From Mycobacterium alsense (lineage in GTDB: Bacteria > Actinomycetota > Actinomycetes > Mycobacteriales > Mycobacteriaceae): a stretch of 64,000 nt of DNA. Below, one piece after another: positions 54,122 to 61,211 of this stretch (within the stretch, counting starts at the first letter, position 1; each line of letters starts with the position of its first letter). Made by a program: the position numbers and the translations under genes. Location: the NCBI RefSeq assembly GCF_002086635.1, contig NZ_MVHD01000002.1:204021-268020 (forward strand), read 5' to 3'. The notes below the pieces were generated by a model. That model searched no databases. It was given only the letters and a program-made list of their open reading frames with translations, and was not told the origin of the DNA.

Positions 54122-54898
54122 GTGACGAGCACCGCCGAGCCGATGATCGCCGACCTGCGCGCCGAAAGCGACGAGCTCGACGCGTTGGTGGCGCCGCTTC
54201 CGGCGGAGCGCTGGGCGGAGCGCACTCCTGCGCCCGGTTGGACCATCGCCCACCAGATCGGACACCTGCTGTGGACCGACCGGGTGGCGCTGACCGCCGT
54301 CACCGACGAGGCGGGCTTCGCCGCGGCGCTGCAGGCCGCGCAGGCCGATCCCACCGGATTCGTCGACGCGGGCGCCGAGGCGCTGTCCGCGCTGGCCCCG
54401 GCCGACCTGCTCGCCGACTGGCGGGCCACCCGCGCGCGGCTGCACGACGCCCTGCTGGACGTGCCCGACGGCCGCAAGCTCCCGTGGTTCGGGCCGCCGA
54501 TGAGCGCGGCCTCGATGGCGACGGCGCGGCTGATGGAGACCTGGGCGCATGGTCTTGACGTCGCCGACACCCTCGGCGTCCGACGACCCGCGACGGCGCG
54601 GCTGCGGTCGATCGCGCACATCGGGGTGCGCACCCGCGACTACGCCTTCGTCGTCAACGGCCTGACCCCGCCGGCCGAACCGTTTCTGGTCGAGTTGCGC
54701 GGACCCGACGGCGACACCTGGTCGTGGGGGCCGCGGGATGCCGCCCAGCGGGTCACGGGCTCCGCCGAGGATTTCTGCTTCCTGGTGACGCAGCGCCGCC
54801 CGCTGGCGGCCCTGGACGTCACCGCCCACGGGCCCGACGCCGAGCGGTGGCTGCACATCGCGCAGGCCTTCGCGGGCCCGCCCGGCCCCGGGCGATGA
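54122..54898 (+). CDS. Maleylpyruvate isomerase-like, mycothiol-dependent (Rv0036c-like, TIGR03084)
   Basis: The 258-residue protein has a DinB-like N-terminal four-helix domain ([23 protein letters not shown], with His residues for a metal) and, further on, [13 protein letters not shown] and the C-terminal SCP2-like part. It belongs to the group of mycothiol-dependent S-transferases/isomerases. The substrate is unknown. Starts with GTG at 54122, ten bases after the MFS stop. Confidence 0.9.
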   Translation: MTSTAEPMIADLRAESDELDALVAPLPAERWAERTPAPGWTIAHQIGHLLWTDRVALTAVTDEAGFAAALQAAQADPTGFVDAGAEALSALAPADLLADWRATRARLHDALLDVPDGRKLPWFGPPMSAASMATARLMETWAHGLDVADTLGVRRPATARLRSIAHIGVRTRDYAFVVNGLTPPAEPFLVELRGPDGDTWSWGPRDAAQRVTGSAEDFCFLVTQRRPLAALDVTAHGPDAERWLHIAQAFAGPPGPGR

Positions 54899-54971
54899 AC
54901 GCGCAGCGCGAAGAGAGCCGGGGCCATCAACACCGGCCGGGCGATGAGCGCGCAGCGCGAAGAGAGCCGGG
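54890..54971. repeat. Two direct copies of a 33-base sequence
   Basis: A 33-base sequence at 54890-54922 recurs at 54939-54971 with one difference (GATGAACGC versus GATGAGCGC). The first copy contains the end of the Rv0036c-like gene; the second ends next to the stop codon of the DUF5631/5632 gene. Spacing is 49 bases. Confidence 0.85.
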
Positions 54972-54972
54972 T

Positions 54973-56187
54973 TTAGGGGCCGTCCGTCGGCGCGTTGAAT
55001 TTCTGAAACCAGGCGAAGTGGTAGTTCGCCGCTACCGCATCCCCGGTGACGGCTCCCTCCGTGGCGGCCAGCAGCAGGCAGTTGAGAAACAGGCCGGGAT
55101 CGATGTTCGGGTGCTGGATCAACAGTTGATAGCGCGCGGTATCGAGATGCACTCGCAGCAAGTCGATTTCCTCTTGCGCGACGCCGGTCCCGGCGGCGGC
55201 GGCCCGGGCCAATGTGTGCACCATGCGCGGCAGTCCGTCCCGCCAATGCGTGGCCTGGCTCAGTTCCCATCCGATGTCGTCGACCGCGGCCACCTCGCGG
55301 GGCTGCGCCGAGGCCGCCGTCTCGGCGAAGTCATCCAGCCGGCCCAGGGCGTCCCCGGGCGCGTAGGTGACGATGCGCATGTTCTCGCCCACCAGCGCGG
55401 ACACCTTGCCGGTGCGTCGCTCCGGTTCCAACAACCGCACGCCCTCCGGGACCGCGATGTCCGGCGGCACCCATCCATGGGCGAAATCCGTGACCAATAC
55501 GGTGGTGCCGTCTGGGCGGTCGCCAACCGCCCAGTTCAGGCGTGGCTCCTGATGGACCACGAATGCGAGGAGGCGCCGCAGCCGCTGGTCGTCGGATTCG
55601 CCGGCATTCGGGGGAGTGGGTTCGACCGGCGGAGTCGGCGCGACCGGCGGGGCCGGTTCTACCGGGGCTGAGGGAGCGTCGTCGATGGCTCCCGGGGGTT
55701 CAAGAGCGGCGTCGGCAGGCGCGTCGGCGGGGGTCTCCACGTCGGTGACGGCGGGGATGATTTGGGTCTTGTCGAGATCGGCTCCGTTGGGGTTCTGGAC
55801 GTCATGTGGGACGTCAGGTTCGGCGCGCAGGCGGGCCTTTACCTCGTGCAGTTGGCGCATCGTCGAGTCGACGCGTCGCTGGGCACGCGCGCGAGCCTCT
55901 TCGATGACCCTGCCTTCCTCTGCCTTCCGGACGGAATCGGCCATCCCCGACAGCCGGATCGTCCTGAGCTCGTCGTTGGCGCGTCGGGTGATTCGCTGCA
56001 GAGAGGCCTTCAGATACTCTGCGAGAGCGGCTGTTTCGGGCGTCGTCGTGGACAGCTCGGCGGGCCACAGCCCACCGGTCACCCAGGGGCCGCAGTCGAC
56101 GGGAGAGCTGAAAGCGGGAATCGCCAGGGATTCCCGGGCAGCTCTTCGGAGGCGCTGTCGCGCCGATATCCGACCGAAGATCGCCAC
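54973..56187 (-). CDS. DUF5631/DUF5632-type protein (Rv0029-like)
   Basis: The 404-residue protein has an N-terminal part with a coiled-coil tendency (about 60-120: RRANDELRTIRLSGMAD, EEARARAQRRVDS), a Pro-rich spacer (170-195) and two C-terminal regions: LNWAVGDRPDGTTVLVTDF...GWVPPDIAVPEGV, and LARAAAAGTGVAQEEIDL...FAWFQKF. These resemble DUF5632 and DUF5631, also found in ESX-associated proteins such as EspK (from memory). No signal peptide. It ends a minus-strand locus with EspC- and EspH-like genes and may act in type VII secretion. Confidence 0.82.
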   Translation of the reverse strand: MAIFGRISARQRLRRAARESLAIPAFSSPVDCGPWVTGGLWPAELSTTTPETAALAEYLKASLQRITRRANDELRTIRLSGMADSVRKAEEGRVIEEARARAQRRVDSTMRQLHEVKARLRAEPDVPHDVQNPNGADLDKTQIIPAVTDVETPADAPADAALEPPGAIDDAPSAPVEPAPPVAPTPPVEPTPPNAGESDDQRLRRLLAFVVHQEPRLNWAVGDRPDGTTVLVTDFAHGWVPPDIAVPEGVRLLEPERRTGKVSALVGENMRIVTYAPGDALGRLDDFAETAASAQPREVAAVDDIGWELSQATHWRDGLPRMVHTLARAAAAGTGVAQEEIDLLRVHLDTARYQLLIQHPNIDPGLFLNCLLLAATEGAVTGDAVAANYHFAWFQKFNAPTDGP

Positions 56188-56269
56188 TGGCTAAGCCTAC
56201 CTGCATCCATCGGGTCGTCTATTCAGTCGGTGAATTGTGCAGCTGCGAGCACCTGGGTAGCGTGGGGGC

Positions 56270-56413
56270 ATGGCCGAATCTGCGCTGCAGCAGCAACTCG
56301 ACGAAGTGCGTGCCCTGCTGGCGCGCGCGCGAGAGTTGTTCGGCCCCAACCCCATCGAACCGCCCACCGACATCGCACCGGATCCTGAAAGCGCGAAGAC
56401 GTGGTTGTTGTAG
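56270..56413 (+). CDS. Small 47-residue protein, opposite strand in the ESX-like locus
   Basis: ATG at 56270 follows GGGGG, and 47 codons run to TAG at 56411-56413, with codon choice like the other genes here. The product is helical (ALQQQLDEVRALLARARELF), then Pro-rich with an acidic stretch and a final KTWLL. It fits exactly into the gap between the two divergently unrelated minus-strand genes and ends nine bases before the stop of the DUF2694 gene. No family recognised; it is likely but not proven to be real. Confidence 0.5.
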   Translation: MAESALQQQLDEVRALLARARELFGPNPIEPPTDIAPDPESAKTWLL

Positions 56414-56422
56414 GCGGCGTGG

Positions 56423-56734
56423 TCAGCGTGCCTTGCCGCGGCGGCGCAGTTTGTGCGCCAGCAGCCTCTCGATCGCCACGTCAAGATCGTGCGGGCTGGG
56501 AACCTCCGCCGAGGGGGTATGGCCGGCCGCGACGATCTCGTTGCGCACCTCCAGTAACGCTTTGAGGCAGGACACGTCGGCGGTCAACAGGATGCCCTGC
56601 GCCAGCGCCTCGGCGTCGGTGTCCATCGCCTCTTCGCTCAGCGCGACGCTGTGCATGTAACCGCCGCGGCAGGAGCGGACAAGGATGTGCCCGCTCGGGT
56701 GGACGGTGTCAAAGGCGGGATTGGCGTCCGTCAT
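56423..56734 (-). CDS. EspH-like / DUF2694 protein (Rv0028-like)
   Basis: The 103-residue protein has HPSGHILVRSCRGGYMHSVAL, then MDTDAEALAQGILLTADVSCLKALLEVRNE. The strand-then-helix pattern resembles the core of EspH, an ESX-1 chaperone-like protein, and the DUF2694 family. The C-terminus is basic (HKLRRRGKAR). Its start overlaps the EspC-like gene's stop (56731-56734), a coupled pair like EspC/EspH-type genes in ESX loci. Inferred to assist export of its neighbour. Confidence 0.82.
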   Translation of the reverse strand: MTDANPAFDTVHPSGHILVRSCRGGYMHSVALSEEAMDTDAEALAQGILLTADVSCLKALLEVRNEIVAAGHTPSAEVPSPHDLDVAIERLLAHKLRRRGKAR

Positions 56735-57048
56735 CGACCGCCGTCAACGATGCCGCCGAAATCTCGTGCCGCGTCTTGTTCGTGCTGTTCCCACATTGCC
56801 GCCGACGCGACGAGGTTCTCGGCCATGTCGGCGTGGTCCTCGGCTTGCTGCTCGTAGCACTGGCGGCGCAGCTCGAGCAGTTCGCGTCCGGCGTCGCGCA
56901 GTTCGCTGAAGACCGGTCCGAGCGAGTCGAGGCTTTCCTGGATCGCCGCATGCGACGACGTAACGGTGCGCAGGTACTCCGAGGTCTCCTGGTGATGCGC
57001 GGCGGCTTCGCGCAACTGCGCGGGCACCACACGGATCGGATCTGCCAT
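56731..57048 (-). CDS. EspC-like ESX secretion-associated protein (Rv0027-like)
   Basis: The 105-residue protein starts MADPIRVVPAQLREAAAHHQ and consists of two helices, with an inner region SLGPVFSELRDAGRELL, as in EspC/DUF2580 proteins. There is no signal peptide. A Trp-bearing C-terminal helix (AAMWEQHEQDAARDF) is present, but a clear YxxxD/E export motif is not seen at its end. The protein could be a type VII substrate or partner. It is coupled to the EspH-like gene downstream. Confidence 0.85.
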   Translation of the reverse strand: MADPIRVVPAQLREAAAHHQETSEYLRTVTSSHAAIQESLDSLGPVFSELRDAGRELLELRRQCYEQQAEDHADMAENLVASAAMWEQHEQDAARDFGGIVDGGR

Positions 57049-57095
57049 GCTCTCCTCCTCATGCGCCGCCGGGCACGGCCGGCGAGATCACTGTC

Positions 57096-58481
57096 TCAGG
57101 TGGTGGTCGACGTGCCCGCCGGCCCCGTGGGTGTCGGTGTGTGCGGCTTAGCCGGTGCGGTCGCGGGTGCGGACGCCGCCGGTGGATGCTCCCAGCCTAG
57201 AAAGCTCGGGCCGCTCACGGTGGCGATGCGTTGAATCTGGCCGTCGAGAAGCGCTTTTTCGTGGCCGAGTGCGAGTGCGTGACGATCGGTGAAGATGCCG
57301 ATATCGCCGGGGAGAGCCTGCTGCGGGTCGACGGGGTTGGCAACCGCGGTTCCCGGTGGGGGGACGGTGATTCCCTGCTGACGGAACGCGTCGGCGATCG
57401 GCGTCCCGCCGACCGCGGCTTTGATCACCGCCGCCAGCTGAGGGCTGGCCGCGGTCACGGTGTCTCCGTCGGGCAGGGTCACCGCGGTAGGGCCCGGCGG
57501 CGCTTCGGGTTGGTCCGCCGCGATGTCCTCGTCGCAAGCCTTCCCGTCGTCGCCGTCCTGGTCGTCCGGGTGATCGTCGATGCCGGGGTCGTGGGATTCG
57601 GGCAGGCCCTCGTCGTCGACGTCGCGCGCCGCCGGCGCGATGCGATCCGTCAGGTCGGGGAGCGGCAGGCCACCCGGCCCACCCAGGCCCGGCATCGAAG
57701 CTCCGCCGAAGCTGGGGATTGGTGGCATGGCCTGCGGCACCGGGGCTGTCGCGCCCGCGGCAGGAGCCGGGGCTCCGACATCCTCGGCGGGCAAGCCGGG
57801 GTCGTCGGCGAACATCGGGTCCAGCAGCGGGTCGTCTTCGGGATCGTCGATCGCCGCCAGGTCCGTGTCGTCGGGGGGCGCGGCATCGGCGGCGGGCAGG
57901 TGGTCGTCGGGGGGATTCTTGGAGGCGTCGTAGAGCGACGTCCATGCGGCCATCAGGGCCGATTTCGACGTGTCGTCCAGGCTCGCGTTGACGACTACCG
58001 CGCGGATGTCCTTGAGCTTGCCGATCAGGAACCGCTGGAAATCGCGCGCGCCTGCCGGGGTGTCCAGATCCGATCGCGTCAGGACGGCCGTTTCGATTTC
58101 CCGCTGCAACCCGGTCAGGGCCCCCTGACCCTCGACGGCCTTGAGGTGTGCGTTGAGGATGGCCGCAATCACCTGCATGTCGAGCTGCGAACTCGCCGAG
58201 TTTTGGTGTGCCAGAGCCGCTTCGGCACCTGCCATGGCCTCGGCGGCCGCTCCCTGGCCGGGTTGCCCCGACGGCGTGCCGGCGGGCGTTACCGCGCCGA
58301 AGACGTCCGGGTGCTGCTGGCGGATCGTGCGCACGATCGTGTCGAGCCGGCGCGCAGGGGTGCCGGGGGTGATCGCCGCGACCACCTCGTCCGGCGTCAA
58401 ACCCGCCTGCCACGCGTTCGGATCGCCGGTGCGGTCGCGCACGCGCTGGATCGTGGTGATCAGCTCGTCCTGCGTCGACAT
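57096..58481 (-). CDS. Large DUF4226-containing protein (Rv0026-like)
   Basis: The 461-residue protein has an N-terminal section (STQDELITTIQRVRDRTGD), a DUF4226-type region (about 85-165) with DTPAGARDFQRFLIGKLKDI, a long acidic Asp/Pro-rich spacer (180-340) and a C-terminal domain (about 365-440) with GTPIADAFRQQGI and LPGDIGIFTDRHALALGH. The last part looks like the second half of an NlpC/P60 domain but has no catalytic Cys. No signal peptide is seen. ATG at 58481 is used. It shares its DUF4226 motif with the next gene. Confidence 0.82.
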   Translation of the reverse strand: MSTQDELITTIQRVRDRTGDPNAWQAGLTPDEVVAAITPGTPARRLDTIVRTIRQQHPDVFGAVTPAGTPSGQPGQGAAAEAMAGAEAALAHQNSASSQLDMQVIAAILNAHLKAVEGQGALTGLQREIETAVLTRSDLDTPAGARDFQRFLIGKLKDIRAVVVNASLDDTSKSALMAAWTSLYDASKNPPDDHLPAADAAPPDDTDLAAIDDPEDDPLLDPMFADDPGLPAEDVGAPAPAAGATAPVPQAMPPIPSFGGASMPGLGGPGGLPLPDLTDRIAPAARDVDDEGLPESHDPGIDDHPDDQDGDDGKACDEDIAADQPEAPPGPTAVTLPDGDTVTAASPQLAAVIKAAVGGTPIADAFRQQGITVPPPGTAVANPVDPQQALPGDIGIFTDRHALALGHEKALLDGQIQRIATVSGPSFLGWEHPPAASAPATAPAKPHTPTPTGPAGTSTTT

Positions 58482-58584
58482 CGCTGTCGCGGCCCCTCCA
58501 TGCCGGGCGACAGTACGTAGGCACGTTCGTGGCCACAACTCACCCCGAGGCGGCTGTGAGCGAACGAGCCGGCGTGCCTTCGGG

Positions 58585-58947
58585 CTAGCCCGAAGGCACG
58601 GCGTACTGCGCCCGGAGGCCATCCAGCACAACCCTTTTCGCGCGACCGAGTTCGCGGGCATCGGAAATCACCGTTGCGATCTCGCGTTGCTTGTCCAGCA
58701 GGAACCTGTGCAATTCGCGTGCGCCCAAGGGTGTGTCCGCGGCAAGGCCCGCGCGTTGGGTGGCCACTCGGTCGATCTCCTCGGCGATCGCGTCGAGCCG
58801 CGTGATGCTCTCCAGTGTCGCGGCGTGCGCGCTGGCGAGCACCTCGCTTAGCACGCGGTCGGCGTCGGCGACGGTGGTGTGTTGGCCGGCCAGCGCCGAC
58901 TGCCGCGCCTGGATGGCGCCGATGGAGAGTCCGGCATGTTCCGACAT
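58585..58947 (-). CDS. Small DUF4226 protein (Rv0025-like)
   Basis: The 120-residue helical protein has an amphipathic region (IGAIQARQSALAGQHTTVAD) and the shared motif DTPLGARELHRFLLDKQREI near residue 70-90. The same motif type occurs in the large Rv0026-like protein and in weaker form in the NlpC/P60 protein. It is likely to pair with one of them. No signal peptide or enzyme motif. It starts 18 bases after the NlpC/P60 stop. Confidence 0.82.
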   Translation of the reverse strand: MSEHAGLSIGAIQARQSALAGQHTTVADADRVLSEVLASAHAATLESITRLDAIAEEIDRVATQRAGLAADTPLGARELHRFLLDKQREIATVISDARELGRAKRVVLDGLRAQYAVPSG

Positions 58948-58965
58948 CGGTTCAACCTCTTCTTG

Positions 58966-59781
58966 TCATAGCGGCCGGCGGATTGCGATGTTGCTGCCAA
59001 GCCGGCTGATTCGCACCGACGCACCCGAATAGGGCGCCTCGACGACCAGGTTGTTGCCGATGGCCATCTGCACGTGTCCGGCGTGCGGAAAGACGAGATC
59101 GCCAGGCCGGACTTGCGAACGGGGCACCGGGGTCCCGTCGTTGATCTGTTGATAGGTGGTGCGGCCCAGGTGGATACCGGCCTTCGCGTAGGACCACTGG
59201 ACCAGACCGGAACAGTCGAATTCGTTGGGCCCGGTGGCTCCCCACACGTAGGGCCGCCCCAGCCGGGACAACGCGGCGCGCACCGCGATCCCGGCGCGGC
59301 CACCCGGCAACCCCAGGCGGCGATGGTGCGCTATTCGGTAGCGCAGCGCCCGCAGGGCGGCCGAGTGGCGCCGCGCCCTCAGGTGGGCGGACAGAACGTG
59401 CGCCCGTTGCGCGCGCAGTCGGGCGATCCGACGGCGCATCGCCTCGCGCTGGGCAAGCGGCGTCGTCGCCGTCACCCCTGCGTCGGCGCGCGCCTCCTCG
59501 ACGACCGACTTAGTCCGCTCACCGGCCTCGTCCCGATCCCGGCGGGCGGCGGCGATGATGCTGGTGGCGTCGGCGTCCGTACCGGCCGCCGACAGCAAGA
59601 CGCGCCGCCCATGATCGGCCGCGAGCCGGTAATCACCCCGCGCCCCACCGTGGTTCACGTCGGCGGCGCGCCGCAGCAGCGCGTCGTACTGTGCCGCGCC
59701 GGCATCGAGCGTCGGCCGCCCGGCGCTGCCGGAAAACAGACGGTGGGCGCGGCTCAGCACCTCGATTTCGCCGTCGCTCAC
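58966..59781 (-). CDS. NlpC/P60 family hydrolase (Rv0024-like)
   Basis: The 271-residue protein ends in an NlpC/P60 domain (about 165-271) with catalytic Cys in FDCSGLVQWSY and His in HAGHVQMAIG, so it probably cleaves peptidoglycan stem peptides. The N-terminal part is helical and highly basic (RRRIARLRAQRAHVLSAHLR), with TTPLAQREAMRR resembling the DUF4226 motif of its neighbours. No signal peptide is visible, so export would need another route. GTG at 59781 overlaps the XRE gene stop (59778-59780). Confidence 0.9.
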   Translation of the reverse strand: MSDGEIEVLSRAHRLFSGSAGRPTLDAGAAQYDALLRRAADVNHGGARGDYRLAADHGRRVLLSAAGTDADATSIIAAARRDRDEAGERTKSVVEEARADAGVTATTPLAQREAMRRRIARLRAQRAHVLSAHLRARRHSAALRALRYRIAHHRRLGLPGGRAGIAVRAALSRLGRPYVWGATGPNEFDCSGLVQWSYAKAGIHLGRTTYQQINDGTPVPRSQVRPGDLVFPHAGHVQMAIGNNLVVEAPYSGASVRISRLGSNIAIRRPL

Positions 59782-60566
59782 TGCGCCCCCTCCCGGCCGT
59801 CCTGGTCGGGGGAGTCCGCGCTCGTCGACTCGACGGCCTCGGCGAACGCCCGAACGCGGGGGAGCGCTCCCGGCGGGATGGCCCCTCGGTTGCGGATGTC
59901 CCACATTTCGTCGATGCCGACACCGACCAGCGCCGCGATGACGGCTTCCGGCAACGACGACTGCGCGCACGCGCGGTCGAACCGGGCGCCCAGGCTTGCG
60001 GGCATCCGCTCCAAAAGGGCCGTGCGCGTTGCCTCCAGCGCCTCCAAGTGCTCCATCAGCCGGCCCGTCGAGTCAGCCCCGGCGTTCACGGCCACCCGCC
60101 AGGAGCTGGCGGCCAGCATCTCCGCCTTCACGCACTGAGCGATCACAGACAGAATATACGTCTCATATTCGTTTGATGTCGTCGCAGGCAGCCGATCGAT
60201 GACGGATTTGAGGGCGTCGAGCTGAGCTTCGGCGTAGCCTTCCAGCACTTCGGTGTCACTGTGACGGCCGACGATCACGGCGCCACTGGGCCTCCCGGCG
60301 CCCGCGTCAACCGGTTGCGCGGCGATCAGCCGGGCCAGCTCGGCGTCGGGATCGGCGGCCACCAGCAGCCGCGAGTAGGTACCCGGCGGCAGACCCAGCC
60401 CGTTCTCAACCTTCTGAACTGTGCTTTTATGCGGCTTACGGGCGCCGCGCTCCAGAAAGCTCAGACCCATGACGCTGACGCCGGTCGCGGCGGCGAGGTC
60501 TGCCAGCGACCAATCACGTGACTCGCGCAACGCGCGGATGGCCGCGCCGGCCGATTCACGGCTCAC
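59778..60566 (-). CDS. XRE-family helix-turn-helix regulator (Rv0023-like)
   Basis: The 262-residue regulator has an N-terminal Cro/CI-type HTH (about 6-62: IRALRESRDWSLADLAAATGV, SFLERGARKPHKSTVQKVE) and a long helical C-terminal part of unknown ligand. It heads the minus-strand locus, its stop overlapping the NlpC/P60 start. It is divergent from whiB5, with 143 bases between, where a direct repeat may be its operator. GTG start at 60566. It probably regulates its own locus and perhaps whiB5. Confidence 0.92.
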   Translation of the reverse strand: MSRESAGAAIRALRESRDWSLADLAAATGVSVMGLSFLERGARKPHKSTVQKVENGLGLPPGTYSRLLVAADPDAELARLIAAQPVDAGAGRPSGAVIVGRHSDTEVLEGYAEAQLDALKSVIDRLPATTSNEYETYILSVIAQCVKAEMLAASSWRVAVNAGADSTGRLMEHLEALEATRTALLERMPASLGARFDRACAQSSLPEAVIAALVGVGIDEMWDIRNRGAIPPGALPRVRAFAEAVESTSADSPDQDGREGAQ

Positions 60567-60621
60567 CGCACACTCCGGCCATAGGCCGGATATTACACAG
60601 GCGCACGTCGCATCCAGGGGA

Positions 60622-60678
60622 TATACGTTTTTGTCACATTTCTCTTGCGTTGAGTCGGTATCTGTGTATACGCTTTTG
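60622..60678. promoter_or_regulatory. Direct repeat in the XRE regulator/whiB5 divergent promoter
   Basis: TATACGTTTTTG (60622-60633) and TATACGCTTTTG (60667-60678) match at 11 of 12 positions, 45 bases apart, on the same strand. They lie between the two start codons, the second directly upstream of whiB5. GTATAC in the second is a palindrome. They are candidate operators for the XRE protein. Confidence 0.5.
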
Positions 60679-60709
60679 CCTACGTTTCACCGCGGACAAG
60701 GAGACCGAC

Positions 60710-61126
60710 ATGGGACACCCCTGCGCAGCCAACCCGGAACTGTGGTTCGGCTATCCCGACGACGACGGCGGTGACGGCGCGGCGAAGGCGCGCGCCTACG
60801 AGCGGTCGGCCACCGAGGCGCGGATTCAATGCCTGCGCCGGTGCCCGCTCGCACAGCAGCGCCGCTGCGCCCAGCACGCCATCGCGCACCACGAGGAGTA
60901 CGGCGTCTGGGCCGGCGTCAAACTTCCCGGCGGCCAGTACCGCAAGCGCGAACAGCTCGCCCGGGCCCACGAGGTCTTGCGCCGGATCGCCGCCGGCGAG
61001 ATCAACTCGCGGCAGCTGCCCGAAAACGCGAGCCTGCTGGCGCGCCACGAGCATGAGGCGGCGCCCGCCCCCGCCGTGGTGCTGCACCTGCCGATCGCGC
61101 AAGTGGGGCCGCGCTCTGCGGCCTGA
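60710..61126 (+). CDS. whiB5: WhiB-family iron-sulfur regulator WhiB5
   Basis: The 138-residue protein has the four WhiB cysteines C5, C41, C45, C53 for a 4Fe-4S cluster and the turn GVWAGVKLPGG. The spacing C41-x3-C45 is unusual (other WhiB proteins have CxxC) and is recalled as a mark of WhiB5, which lies at this place in H37Rv (Rv0022c). A basic region (YRKREQLARAHE) follows for DNA contact. WhiB5 is linked to nutrient-stress and virulence control. AAGGAG precedes ATG at 60710. Confidence 0.95.
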   Translation: MGHPCAANPELWFGYPDDDGGDGAAKARAYERSATEARIQCLRRCPLAQQRRCAQHAIAHHEEYGVWAGVKLPGGQYRKREQLARAHEVLRRIAAGEINSRQLPENASLLARHEHEAAPAPAVVLHLPIAQVGPRSAA

Positions 61127-61211
61127 GCTCCGCTCCAGGCAGTTTGTTGCCCCAGCCAACGGGGTAGACGGGCTTGGCACGACCGAGTCCGTCGACCCGA
61201 AGGCGGGAAGC

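Noticed and set aside
53168..55270. A 700-codon open frame on the minus strand
   Set aside because: It runs antisense to the MFS and mycothiol-dependent genes. Its product is His/Arg/Gly-rich without domain or hydrophobic pattern. High GC leaves few stop codons in this frame.
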